NCBI GenBank assembly: GCA_946222285.1
Contig: CAMIIP010000003.1
Span: forward strand, 124,001 to 188,000
Reading direction: 5' to 3'
DNA length: 64,000 nt
DNA from: an uncultured Rothia sp.
GTDB taxonomy: Bacteria; Actinomycetota; Actinomycetes; Actinomycetales; Micrococcaceae
Part shown: positions 36,297 through 45,892 of the stretch, one piece after another
Position numbering within the stretch: position 1 is the first letter of the stretch
How the letters are laid out: every line of letters starts with the position of its first letter
Made by a program: the position numbers and the translations under genes
The notes under the pieces: generated by a model
What the model saw: the letters and a program-made list of their open reading frames with translations, nothing else
Told to the model about the DNA's origin: nothing
Database searches by the model: none

Positions 36297-37778
36297 ATGG
36301 ATATTAGTTCTGCACAGATTAAAGCTGAAGCTCTGGAATATGACATTTCAGTATTCGAGCTTTTCTCAATTGGCGTTGGGCCTTCCTCCTCACACACAGT
36401 GGGTCCAATGCGCGCTACCAATCGATTTATCTCTGAACTGATTGATGAGGGAGTGTTTAGCCGGGTAGATCGAGTTCATATCGATCTCTATGGTTCTTTA
36501 GCGGCAACGGGTGCGGGGCACGGCACCATGAGCGCGGCAATTAAAGGACTTGCCGGTTTCGTGCCCGAAATTATTAATATCGGTGAGTCGGAGCAGCTCA
36601 TGGCCGCTAACTCAGTGGATGGCGTGTTGCCGCTTGCCGGCTACCCCTCCGCTGAATTTGCCGGGGGCGCGCCGTCGTCCACCGATAACCTGCAGCGCGG
36701 ACCTATCGTCAACTATAAAGAAGCAGATATTACCTTGCGTCCGTTGACGGTTCTGCCTCGCCATACTAACGGCATCAAAGTTGCTGCTTGGGCGGGGGAG
36801 GAGCTCCTGTTAGAGCGCACCTACTTCTCTATCGGTGGCGGCTTCATTATTGAAGAGCACGAAGAAGCAACCGGTGGTTCGAGCTTAGAAGATGCGCCCT
36901 ATCCCTTTGGCTCCGGTGAAGAGCTTTTGGATATGGCTAATTCTGCCGGGCTCAGTATTGCCCAGCTCAAGATGAAGAATGAGCTGACGATACGAAGCGA
37001 AGAGGAGATTCGCGACGGTATCTTGCACATTTACAAGATTATGCGTGAGTGCATTGGTTCATCGCTATCTCGCATTGGGTATCTTCCCGGTGCACTGAAA
37101 GTTCGTTGCCGTGCCGCTCAATGGCACCGTGACCTTTTGAGCGAAGATCCGCAGAAATCACCCGAATATGCGCTGGACTGGGTGAACCTGATAGCTCTTG
37201 CCGTCAACGAAGAGAACGCTTTTGGCGGTCGTATCGTAACCGCTCCTACCAATGGTGCTTCGGGCATTATCCCCGCGGTTTTGCACTATGCAATGAACTA
37301 CACCGAGGGTATTCGCGGTTGCGGTCAGGTTAAGCGAGAACAAGTTGTGGTTGATTTCTTCCTCGCCGCAGCATCGGTGGGTGCTCTCTATAAGAAGCGG
37401 GCTTCGATCTCTGGTGCTGAAGTTGGCTGTCAGGGAGAAGTTGGTACGGCGTCATCCATGGCTGCTGCTGGACTGGCTCAGGTGATGGGCGGGTCCAATG
37501 AGCAGATTGAGAACGCCGCCGAGATCGCGATGGAGCACAATCTCGGGCTCACCTGCGATCCGGTAGGTGGTCTTGTGCAGATTCCCTGTATTGAGCGCAA
37601 CGCGATGGCTGCGGCTAAGGCAATTAACGCAGTGAAAATGGCACTTCGTGGCGACGGTGAGCACCGGGTTTCACTGGATCAGGTTATCGAGACGATGCGC
37701 CAGACCGGTGAAGATATGTCTACCCGCTATAAAGAAACCTCTATGGGGGGTTTGGCGGTCAACGTTGTTGAATGTTAA
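36297..37778 (+). CDS. sdaA: L-serine ammonia-lyase, iron-sulfur-dependent
   Basis: 493-residue single-chain serine deaminase combining alpha and beta parts; converts L-serine to pyruvate and ammonia using a [4Fe-4S] cluster. Recognisable: VGPSSSHTVGPMRATNRFI at the N-terminus, NGASGIIPAVLHYA, GCGQVKREQVV, SGAEVGCQGEVGTASSMAAAGL and NLGLTCDPVGGLVQIPCIERN, which hold the cluster cysteines. The ATG at 36297 follows AAGGAAAG; the frame runs upstream to 36144 but across the gcvT terminator. Beside gcvPT it would turn glycine-derived serine into pyruvate. Confidence 0.95.
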   Translation: MDISSAQIKAEALEYDISVFELFSIGVGPSSSHTVGPMRATNRFISELIDEGVFSRVDRVHIDLYGSLAATGAGHGTMSAAIKGLAGFVPEIINIGESEQLMAANSVDGVLPLAGYPSAEFAGGAPSSTDNLQRGPIVNYKEADITLRPLTVLPRHTNGIKVAAWAGEELLLERTYFSIGGGFIIEEHEEATGGSSLEDAPYPFGSGEELLDMANSAGLSIAQLKMKNELTIRSEEEIRDGILHIYKIMRECIGSSLSRIGYLPGALKVRCRAAQWHRDLLSEDPQKSPEYALDWVNLIALAVNEENAFGGRIVTAPTNGASGIIPAVLHYAMNYTEGIRGCGQVKREQVVVDFFLAAASVGALYKKRASISGAEVGCQGEVGTASSMAAAGLAQVMGGSNEQIENAAEIAMEHNLGLTCDPVGGLVQIPCIERNAMAAAKAINAVKMALRGDGEHRVSLDQVIETMRQTGEDMSTRYKETSMGGLAVNVVEC

Positions 37779-37782
37779 TTAG

Positions 37783-38022
37783 CTCCTAGAGGCTTATTTA
37801 TAAGGTACCTCTAACTCCATGCGGGAACGACGGCGGCAAGCAATCCTTCTCGCCTGCTTCGCAGAGCGAACAAGACGATTCATGCGGCTTCGCAAACTCA
37901 GCCGATTCCAGCAGGTTTTTTTCTTCCTCGCACGCTCGGAAAACCTGCCTCCATCCATCCAGCCAGCTTGCCGCCGTCGTTCCCTGCTGTCGCGATACCT
38001 CTTATGAATAAGTCTCCTAGAG
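37783..38022. mobile_element. MITE-like element with inverted ends and 9-bp flanking direct repeat
   Basis: The 9-bp word CTCCTAGAG occurs at 37783-37791 and again at 38014-38022. Just inside, GCTTATTTATAAG (37792-37804) is matched by the reverse complement of 38001-38013 (ACTTATTCATAAG), 11 of 13 positions. Further in, GGGAACGACGGCGGCAAGC (37823-37841) has an exact 19-nt inverted copy at 37966-37984, and a third pair, GCAGGTTTT / AAAACCTGC, is at 37911-37919 and 37940-37948. The 222-bp unit has no transposase gene. Terminal inverted repeats plus target-duplication-like flanks fit a non-autonomous transposon; only one copy is seen here. Confidence 0.55.
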
Positions 38023-38027
38023 TCCAT

Positions 38028-38075
38028 AAGATTCCCTCCTACACGCTCCAGGCGTAGGAGGGAATCTTTATTGGA
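38028..38075 (+). terminator. Terminator upstream of rpoB
   Basis: Perfect 15-bp stem (38028-38042 with 38054-38068, 11-nt loop) with TTTATT after it. Ends the sdaA transcript. Confidence 0.75.
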
Positions 38076-38337
38076 TAGCTTGCAAAAATTTCGGATAAAG
38101 GGTATGGACAGCAAATAATATTTGGTGTATTGTAAATATTTGCGCTATCCCTAACTTAGTGCCTTCATATAGCGGTGGGCATGGGTGATACAGAGCAACA
38201 ACGTCCAGTTCACGCAAAGATCCCAGCAACCGACTTACCTATAAATAGCCGTGCGCCGAGATTTTTTCGCGACTGTTCTTGTTTTCCTTGCTCCGGGATG
38301 GTGAGTACGAACAGACAGGTCTGTGGAAGGATCCAAC

Positions 38338-41300
38338 TTGGTCGCCTCGAGCACCTCTAATCACGAAGCCGCTAACGGCGCAGTGAATTCAGATGGCACC
38401 AGCCGTCGAATTTCATTCGCAAAAATTTCAGAGCCATTGCAGGTTCCTAACCTACTCGCTCTTCAAACTGACAGCTTTGACCGTCTCGTAGGCAACGAGA
38501 GATGGGCAGAACGCCTTAAGAACGCAGAAGAAACCGGTGACACATCGGTTCAAAACGTTTCGGGTCTGGCTGAAATTTTTGAAGAAATCTCCCCGATTGA
38601 AGATTTCCAGGGCACAATGTCCCTGTCCTTCTCCGAGCCTGAATTCGCTGACCCTAAGTACACCATGGAAGAGTGCAAGGATCGCGATGCGACCTACGCA
38701 GCTCCGCTGTACGTCAAGGCCGAATTCATGAATAACAACACCGGCGAAATCAAACAGCAGACCGTGTTTATGGGCGATTTCCCGCTCATGACCGAGTCGG
38801 GCACCTTTGTTATTAACGGCACCGAGCGTGTCGTTGTTTCACAGCTGGTTCGTTCTCCCGGTGCTTATTTTGAAAAAGCAGCGGATCGTACCTCTGACAA
38901 AGACATTTATACCGCAAAGATTATTCCTTCACGCGGTGCTTGGTTCGAGCTTGAAATTGATAAGCGCGACCAGGTGGGCGTGCGTCTTGACCGTAAGCGT
39001 AAGCAATCGGTTACTGTTTTGCTGAAAGCTATGGGCTGGAGCGAAGCGAAGATTCTTGAAGAGTTTGGCGAATTCGATTCGATTCGTGCAACTCTTGAAA
39101 AAGATAGTGTTCAGACTCGCGAAGAAGCTTTACTAGATATTTACCGCAAGCTTCGCCCGGGCGAACCTCCCACAGTCGATGCAGCTCAGAACCTGCTCGA
39201 TAACATGTACTTCACCCCCAAGCGTTACGACCTGGCAAAGGTTGGTCGTTACAAGGTGAACCGCAAACTTGGCATCGATATGCCTATGGATGATCCATCG
39301 GCAATGGTGCTCAGCCAAGAAGACATCGCTGCGATGATTCGTTACCTGGTAACCCTGCACGCCGGTGGTACTACCATTAAGGGCTTCCGTGATGGTCAGG
39401 AAACCGATATCCGTGTTGATACCGACGATATCGATCATTTCGGCAACCGCCGTATCCGCGCCGTCGGCGAGCTGATTGAAAACCAGATTCGTACCGGTCT
39501 TTCGCGCATGGAACGCGTTGTTCGCGAGCGTATGACTACTCAGGACGTTGAGGCAATTACTCCTCAGACCCTGATTAACATCCGTCCCGTTGTTGCCTCT
39601 ACCAAGGAATTCTTCGGCACTTCGCAGCTTTCGCAGTTCATGGATCAGAACAACCCGCTTGCTGGTCTCACCCACAAGCGTCGTCTTTCTGCTTTGGGCC
39701 CTGGCGGTCTTTCTCGTGATCGTGCGGGTATGGAAGTTCGAGACGTTCACCCCTCTCACTACGGCCGCATGTGCCCCATCGAAACTCCTGAAGGCCCCAA
39801 CATTGGTCTGATTGGCTCGTTGGCAACCTACGCGCGCATCAATCCTTTTGGTTTCATCGAAACTCCCTACCGCGTGGTAGAAAAGGGTCAGGTTACCGAC
39901 AAAGTTGTTTACCTGACTGCTGACGATGAGAAGGGCGCGACCATCGCGCAGGCAAATGCACCGCTCACTGATGATATGCGGTTCGCCGAAAATGAGGTTC
40001 TCTGCCGCGCTGCAGATGGTTCCGGTGAAGCTGTTTTGGTTGAAGTTGCTGACGTTGAATTCATGGACGTTTCGCCTCGCCAGATGGTGTCTGTTGCTAC
40101 CGCTTTGATTCCTTACCTAGAGCATGACGATGCTAACCGTGCGCTCATGGGCGCTAACATGCAGCGTCAGGCTGTGCCCCTGCTTATGTCAGAAGCACCC
40201 GTGGTGGGCACCGGCATGGAGAAGTACGCGGCGATTGATTCGGGCGACTCCGTTCTTGCCAAGAAGGCTGGCGTTGTCTCCGAGGTTTCCGCTGATCTCG
40301 TTATTGTTCGCAATGACGACGGCACAACCTCCTCCTACCCGATTCTCAAGTTCCATCGTTCTAACCCCGGAAACTGCTACAATCACCGCGTTGTAGTGAA
40401 GGTGGGGGATCGCGTTGAAGCTTCGGGTCTGATTGCAGATGGTCCTTCCACCGATCAGGGCGAGCTGGCCCTCGGTAAGAACTTACTCGTGGCTTACATG
40501 TCTTGGGAAGGTTTCAACTTCGAGGACGGCATCATCCTGTCCCAGCGCATGATTTCTGACGACGTTCTTACCTCAATTCACATTGAAGAGCATGAGATCG
40601 ACGCTCGCGACACCAAACTCGGTGCCGAAGAAATCACCCGCGATATCCCCAACGTCTCTGAAGATGTGCTTTCAGCTCTTGACGAGCGTGGCATCATTCA
40701 CATCGGCGCTGAGGTTGAGTCAGGCGATATTCTGGTTGGTAAGGTCACGCCCAAGGGCGAGACCGAGCTGACTCCCGAAGAGCGTTTGCTACGCGCTATT
40801 TTCGGCGAGAAGTCTCGCGAAGTCCGCGATACTTCTTTGAAAGTTCCTCACGGTGAATCCGGTACCGTCATTGGCGTTCGTATCTTAGATCGTGAAACCG
40901 ATGAAGAAGATCTTCCTTCGGGCGTGAACCAGCTGGTTCGCGTTTATGTTGCTCAGAAGCGCAAGATTACTGTGGGCGATAAACTTGCAGGTCGTCACGG
41001 TAACAAGGGTGTTATTACCAAGATTCTTCCCATTGAAGATATGCCTTTCATGGAAGACGGCACTCCCGTTGATATCATTCTGAACCCGCTGGGTGTTCCC
41101 GGTCGTATGAATATTGGTCAGGTACTTGAAGTTCACACCGGCTGGTTGGCTAAGCAGGGTTGGAAGATCGAGGGTAATCCCGCTTGGATGGATAAGCTTC
41201 CTAACTTCCCCAAGGAAACCGGCCCCACTAATGTGGCATCCCCGGTATTCGACGGCGCTGGCGAAGACGAACTATTCGACCTTTTGGATCATGCTAACCC

Positions 41301-41850
41301 CAACCGCGATGGTGATCGTTTGATTAACCGTTCGGGTAAGGCACGTTTGTTAGACGGTCGCTCCGGTGAGCCTTTCCCCGAGCCCGTTTCGGTGGGTTAC
41401 CAGTACATCTTGAAGCTGCACCACTTGGTGGACGACAAGATTCACGCTCGTTCCACCGGTCCTTACTCCATGATTACCCAGCAGCCCCTCGGCGGTAAGG
41501 CTCAGTTCGGCGGTCAGCGTTTCGGTGAGATGGAAGTTTGGGCACTGGAAGCATACGGTGCCGCTTATACCCTCCAGGAAATTCTGACTATTAAGTCTGA
41601 CGATGTTCACGGTCGTGTGAAGGTCTACGAGGCAATTGTGAAGGGCGAGAACATTCCCGAACCGGGCGTTCCCGAATCCTTCAAGGTTCTCATCAAGGAA
41701 ATGCAGTCCCTCTGCCTGAACGTTGAAGTTCTTTCAACTGACGGTCGGACCATCGAAATGCGCGATACTGAAGACGAAGGCTTCCGTGCAGCAGATGATT
41801 TGGGTATTGATCTCTCCCACGCTGAGCCCAGCTCGGTTGAAGAGGTCTAA
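38338..41850 (+). CDS. rpoB: DNA-directed RNA polymerase subunit beta
   Basis: 1170 residues from TTG 38338, which follows GGAAGGA and gives the actinobacterial N-terminus (M)VASSTSNHE; GTG 38323 in frame is a less likely start. Full set of beta-subunit regions is present. The rifampicin pocket reads GTSQLSQFMDQNNPLAGLTH, then KRRLSALGPGGL, i.e. wild-type at the positions equal to E. coli Asp 516, His 526 and Ser 531, so no classical rifampicin resistance change. Followed after 73 nt by rpoC. Confidence 0.97.
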   Translation: MVASSTSNHEAANGAVNSDGTSRRISFAKISEPLQVPNLLALQTDSFDRLVGNERWAERLKNAEETGDTSVQNVSGLAEIFEEISPIEDFQGTMSLSFSEPEFADPKYTMEECKDRDATYAAPLYVKAEFMNNNTGEIKQQTVFMGDFPLMTESGTFVINGTERVVVSQLVRSPGAYFEKAADRTSDKDIYTAKIIPSRGAWFELEIDKRDQVGVRLDRKRKQSVTVLLKAMGWSEAKILEEFGEFDSIRATLEKDSVQTREEALLDIYRKLRPGEPPTVDAAQNLLDNMYFTPKRYDLAKVGRYKVNRKLGIDMPMDDPSAMVLSQEDIAAMIRYLVTLHAGGTTIKGFRDGQETDIRVDTDDIDHFGNRRIRAVGELIENQIRTGLSRMERVVRERMTTQDVEAITPQTLINIRPVVASTKEFFGTSQLSQFMDQNNPLAGLTHKRRLSALGPGGLSRDRAGMEVRDVHPSHYGRMCPIETPEGPNIGLIGSLATYARINPFGFIETPYRVVEKGQVTDKVVYLTADDEKGATIAQANAPLTDDMRFAENEVLCRAADGSGEAVLVEVADVEFMDVSPRQMVSVATALIPYLEHDDANRALMGANMQRQAVPLLMSEAPVVGTGMEKYAAIDSGDSVLAKKAGVVSEVSADLVIVRNDDGTTSSYPILKFHRSNPGNCYNHRVVVKVGDRVEASGLIADGPSTDQGELALGKNLLVAYMSWEGFNFEDGIILSQRMISDDVLTSIHIEEHEIDARDTKLGAEEITRDIPNVSEDVLSALDERGIIHIGAEVESGDILVGKVTPKGETELTPEERLLRAIFGEKSREVRDTSLKVPHGESGTVIGVRILDRETDEEDLPSGVNQLVRVYVAQKRKITVGDKLAGRHGNKGVITKILPIEDMPFMEDGTPVDIILNPLGVPGRMNIGQVLEVHTGWLAKQGWKIEGNPAWMDKLPNFPKETGPTNVASPVFDGAGEDELFDLLDHANPNRDGDRLINRSGKARLLDGRSGEPFPEPVSVGYQYILKLHHLVDDKIHARSTGPYSMITQQPLGGKAQFGGQRFGEMEVWALEAYGAAYTLQEILTIKSDDVHGRVKVYEAIVKGENIPEPGVPESFKVLIKEMQSLCLNVEVLSTDGRTIEMRDTEDEGFRAADDLGIDLSHAEPSSVEEV

Positions 41851-41923
41851 TCCGAGTCTCGGATTCCCGCTCATCATTTCTACGAATTAGTCTTCACCAC
41901 TACTGAAAAGAGATAAGGACCAA

Positions 41924-44900
41924 ATGTCCAACGAATCTTCACTCGGTTTGATGCGTATTGGCCTAGCCACTGCTGACGATATCCGCAGCTGGTCTTACGG
42001 CGAGGTCAAGAAGCCCGAAACCATTAACTACCGAACTCTCAAGCCTGAAAAAGAGGGACTGTTCGACGAGCGTATCTTCGGACCGACTCGCGACTGGGAG
42101 TGCTACTGCGGTAAGTACAAGCGCGTACGTTTCAAGGGTATTATCTGTGAGCGCTGCGGCGTTGAGGTAACCCGTGCAAAAGTACGTCGTGAGCGTATGG
42201 GTCACATTGAGCTTGCCGCGCCAGTGACTCACATCTGGTACTTCAAGGGTGTTCCTTCACGATTGGGTTACCTGCTTGACTTGGCTCCGAAGGATCTTGA
42301 GAAGATCATTTACTTCGCTGCCTACATGATTACTTCTGTTGATGAAGAAGCTCGTCATGACGACCTTCCTAACCTGCAGGCAGCTTTTGACCGCGACAAG
42401 AAGATCTTGGCTGATCAGCGCGATGCTGACATCAACCTGATTGCTCGCGAAACTGAAGAAGAACTGGCTCGCATTGAAGCTGAAGGTGGAAAGGCCGCTG
42501 AAAAGCGTAAACTGCGCGATGCTGCAGAGCGTCAGATGGCTTCTGTCCGCAAGAACGCAGACCGTGAGATTGAGTTCGAAGAGCGCGTATGGGATCGCTT
42601 TAAGAACCTTAAGGTCGCTGACCTTGAAGGCGATGAAGCTCTCTACCGTGCAATGGTCGATAAGTTCGGCATGTACTTCGAGGGCTCCATGGGTGCCGAA
42701 GCTATCAAGAAGCGTCTTGAGAACTTCGACATGGAAGCCGAGTCGGAGCTTCTGCGCGAAATCATCCAGACCGGTAAAGGTCAGCGTAAGACTCGCGCTC
42801 TGAAGCGTTTGAAGGTTTTGAACTCCTTCTTGACTACCACCAACTCACCGTTGGGTATGGTTCTGGAGGCAGTTCCGGTGATTCCTCCGGAGCTTCGCCC
42901 TATGGTTCAGCTCGATGGCGGTCGTTTTGCGACATCCGATCTCAACGATCTTTACCGTCGTGTGATTAACCGTAACAACCGTCTCAAGCGTCTGCTTGAT
43001 TTGGGTGCTCCCGAGATTATCGTGAACAACGAAAAGCGTATGCTTCAGGAAGCTGTTGATTCGCTCTTCGACAACGGTCGTCGCGGACGTCCCGTGACCG
43101 GTCCCGGTAATCGTCCCTTGAAGTCACTCTCTGACATGCTCAAGGGCAAACAGGGACGTTTCCGCCAGAACCTTCTGGGCAAGCGCGTTGACTACTCTGG
43201 TCGTTCGGTTATTGTTGGCGGTCCTCAGCTTCAGATGCACCAGTGTGGTCTGCCTAAGCAGATGGCACTTGAGCTCTTCAAACCCTTCGTTATGAAGCGT
43301 CTAGTTGATCTCAACCACGCTCAGAACATCAAGTCAGCTAAGCGGATGGTGGAGCGCTCACGCTCGCAGGTTTGGGATGTTCTCGAAGAGATCATTACCG
43401 AGCACCCCGTTCTTTTGAACCGTGCTCCCACCCTGCACCGTCTGGGCATTCAGGCCTTCGAACCTCAGCTTGTTGAAGGTAAGGCTATTCAGCTTCACCC
43501 CCTTGTCTGCTCGGCGTTCAACGCTGACTTCGACGGCGACCAGATGGCTGTTCATCTGCCCCTCTCACCCGAGGCGCAGGCTGAAGCACGCATTCTGATG
43601 CTCTCTTCAAACAACATTTTGAAGCCTTCAGACGGTCGCCCCGTTGCGGTTCCTGACCAGGATATGATTATTGGTCTCTTTCACCTAACCACTGCCCGTG
43701 AAGATGCGCCCGGCGAAGGTCGTACCTTCTCTTCATTGGCTGAGGCACTGATGGCTCTTGATCTTCACGAGATTGAGCTGTACTCCAGGGTAAAAATTCT
43801 GACCGAGAACTTTGTGGCTCCTGAGGGCTACGAGTTCCCTGAGGGATATAAGGAAGGCGAGCCTCTCCTCGTAGAGTGCACCGTGGGTCAGGTTATTTTC
43901 AACCAGGCTCTTCCTGCTGATTACCCCTGGTTCGATAAGGTAGCAGATAAGAAGTCGCTCGGTTCTTTGATTAACGATCTGGCTGAGAAGTACCCCATGA
44001 TTGAGGTTGCTCGCTCACTCGATAATCTCAAGAACACTGGCTTCTACTACGCATCACGCTCGGGCGTGACCGTGGCTATTTCCGATATTGCAGCTCCTCC
44101 CACCAAGCCCGCCATTATGGAGAGCTATGAAAGCCAAGCTGCTGATATTCAGAGCCAGTTCGACATGGGTCTGATTGATGATAACGAACGCCGTACCGAG
44201 CTCATCGACATCTGGACCAAGGCAACTGACGAAGTTGCTGAGGCGATGCGCGATAACTTGGCTAACCTGAACACCACTATTAACCGCATGGTTACTTCTG
44301 GTGCTCGCGGTAACTGGATGCAGGTTCGTCAGATTGCGGGTATCCGTGGTCTTGTGGCAAACCCCAAGGGCGAAATTATGCCTCGCCCCATTAAGTCTTC
44401 CTACCGTGAAGGCCTAACGGTTCTGGAGTACTTCATCGCTACTCACGGTGCGCGTAAGGGTCTTGCTGATACCGCGCTACGTACCGCGAACTCCGGTTAC
44501 TTAACTCGTCGCCTGGTGGACGTTTCTCAGGACGTCATTGTGCGTGAGCATGACTGCGGTACTCACCGCGGTTTGACTCTGCCTTTGGTTCAGGTAAACG
44601 AAGAGACCGGTCAGGTTTCGTTGCACGAGAACGTTGAAAGCTCAATTCACGGTCGCGCGTTTGCCGTTGACGTGAAGGCAGAAGACGGCACCGTCTTGGC
44701 TGAAGCTGGTACCGATGTTTCCGATCCTATGATTGAGAAGCTCTATAAGGCCGGTATTCAGGAAGTCAAGGTTCGTTCGGTTCTGACTTGTGAATCTGCT
44801 GTTGGTGTGTGCGCACTGTGCTACGGTCGTTCCATGGCTTCAGGCAACCTGGTTGACATTGGTGAGGCAGTGGGCATTATTGCTGCGCAGTCCATTGGTG

Positions 44901-45817
44901 AACCCGGTACCCAGCTCACTATGCGTACCTTCCACACCGGTGGTGTTGCATCAGCAGACGATATTACCCAGGGTCTGCCTCGTATTCAGGAGCTTTTCGA
45001 AGCACGTACCCCCAAGGGTGTTGCACCGATTTCTGAGGTCTCCGGTCGTGTTTCGATTGAAGATACTGATCGCTCTCTGAAGGTTGTTGTTACTCCCGAT
45101 AACGGTGATGAAGCTATTGCTTACCCCGTTCTGCGCCGAGCTCGTCTGAACGTGGCTGAGGGTGATCATGTCAATGTTGGCGACCAGCTGGTTGCCGGTG
45201 CTGTTGATCCCAAGGAAGTTCTGCGTATTCGTGGACCTCGTGAGGCTCAGAAGCACCTCGTTGATGAGGTTCAGGGCGTTTACCGTTCACAGGGCGTAGG
45301 TATTCACGATAAGCATGTTGAAGTTATTGTTCGTCAGATGCTTCGTCGTGTTACCGTGATTGACTCCGGTGAAACCGATCTACTTCCCGGCGAGTTGGTG
45401 GAGAACATCGCTTTCCAGAACGCCAACCGCAAGGCGATGGCTGAGGGTGTTCGTCCCGCTGCCGGTCGTCCGGAAATGATGGGTATTACCAAGGCATCGC
45501 TGGCTACCGAGTCATGGCTTTCGGCTGCTTCCTTCCAGGAGACCACCCGAGTTCTGACTCAGGCGGCTATGGAACGCAAGTCCGATCCTTTGGTTGGTCT
45601 TAAGGAGAACGTCATTATCGGTAAGCTCATCCCTGCCGGTACCGGTCTGTCGCGTTACAACGATATCGAGGTTGAGCCTACGGATGAAGCTCGTGAGCAG
45701 CTTTTCCAGGCCTCCGCTGGTGGCTTCAACGATTTTAGCTACGCAGCTGAAAACGAGGGAGCTATCTCGGCAGAGTTTCAGGCTATTCCGCTAGATGACT
45801 ACGATTTTGGTAAATAA
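41924..45817 (+). CDS. rpoC: DNA-directed RNA polymerase subunit beta'
   Basis: 1297-residue subunit with the catalytic Mg-binding motif NADFDGD at about residues 533-539. The N-terminal zinc site is formed by Cys 60, 62, 75 and 78 (CYCG...CERC), and a second cysteine group lies near CGTHRG and CESAVGVCALCYGR. AAGAGATAAGGA precedes the ATG. A strong terminator follows. Confidence 0.98.
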   Translation: MSNESSLGLMRIGLATADDIRSWSYGEVKKPETINYRTLKPEKEGLFDERIFGPTRDWECYCGKYKRVRFKGIICERCGVEVTRAKVRRERMGHIELAAPVTHIWYFKGVPSRLGYLLDLAPKDLEKIIYFAAYMITSVDEEARHDDLPNLQAAFDRDKKILADQRDADINLIARETEEELARIEAEGGKAAEKRKLRDAAERQMASVRKNADREIEFEERVWDRFKNLKVADLEGDEALYRAMVDKFGMYFEGSMGAEAIKKRLENFDMEAESELLREIIQTGKGQRKTRALKRLKVLNSFLTTTNSPLGMVLEAVPVIPPELRPMVQLDGGRFATSDLNDLYRRVINRNNRLKRLLDLGAPEIIVNNEKRMLQEAVDSLFDNGRRGRPVTGPGNRPLKSLSDMLKGKQGRFRQNLLGKRVDYSGRSVIVGGPQLQMHQCGLPKQMALELFKPFVMKRLVDLNHAQNIKSAKRMVERSRSQVWDVLEEIITEHPVLLNRAPTLHRLGIQAFEPQLVEGKAIQLHPLVCSAFNADFDGDQMAVHLPLSPEAQAEARILMLSSNNILKPSDGRPVAVPDQDMIIGLFHLTTAREDAPGEGRTFSSLAEALMALDLHEIELYSRVKILTENFVAPEGYEFPEGYKEGEPLLVECTVGQVIFNQALPADYPWFDKVADKKSLGSLINDLAEKYPMIEVARSLDNLKNTGFYYASRSGVTVAISDIAAPPTKPAIMESYESQAADIQSQFDMGLIDDNERRTELIDIWTKATDEVAEAMRDNLANLNTTINRMVTSGARGNWMQVRQIAGIRGLVANPKGEIMPRPIKSSYREGLTVLEYFIATHGARKGLADTALRTANSGYLTRRLVDVSQDVIVREHDCGTHRGLTLPLVQVNEETGQVSLHENVESSIHGRAFAVDVKAEDGTVLAEAGTDVSDPMIEKLYKAGIQEVKVRSVLTCESAVGVCALCYGRSMASGNLVDIGEAVGIIAAQSIGEPGTQLTMRTFHTGGVASADDITQGLPRIQELFEARTPKGVAPISEVSGRVSIEDTDRSLKVVVTPDNGDEAIAYPVLRRARLNVAEGDHVNVGDQLVAGAVDPKEVLRIRGPREAQKHLVDEVQGVYRSQGVGIHDKHVEVIVRQMLRRVTVIDSGETDLLPGELVENIAFQNANRKAMAEGVRPAAGRPEMMGITKASLATESWLSAASFQETTRVLTQAAMERKSDPLVGLKENVIIGKLIPAGTGLSRYNDIEVEPTDEAREQLFQASAGGFNDFSYAAENEGAISAEFQAIPLDDYDFGK

Positions 45818-45840
45818 ACCGATAACCTCTTAGCTACTCA

Positions 45841-45886
45841 AAAAGGGTGGCTCCTCCTGAAATTAGGAGGAGCCACCCTTTTGGGT
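45841..45886. terminator. Bidirectional terminator between rpoC and aroE
   Basis: Perfect 18-bp stem (45841-45858 with 45865-45882, 6-nt loop), A-rich on the left and T-rich on the right, placed between converging genes. Confidence 0.88.
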
Positions 45887-45892
45887 TGTTAG

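Larger units (their letters stand above)
37779..38337. other. 559-nt intergenic region sdaA / rpoB
   Basis: Holds a MITE-like element (37783-38022), a strong hairpin terminator (38028-38075) and, after 38076, the rpoB promoter and leader. A possible promoter is TTGTAA-16-TAACTT at about 38131-38158, weak. Open frames on both strands over the element mirror its inverted repeat and are not called genes. Confidence 0.5.

Noticed and set aside
37794..38114. 106-codon minus-strand and 62-codon plus-strand frames between sdaA and rpoB
   Set aside because: Both are Arg-rich translations of the same inverted repeat; explained by the MITE-like element.
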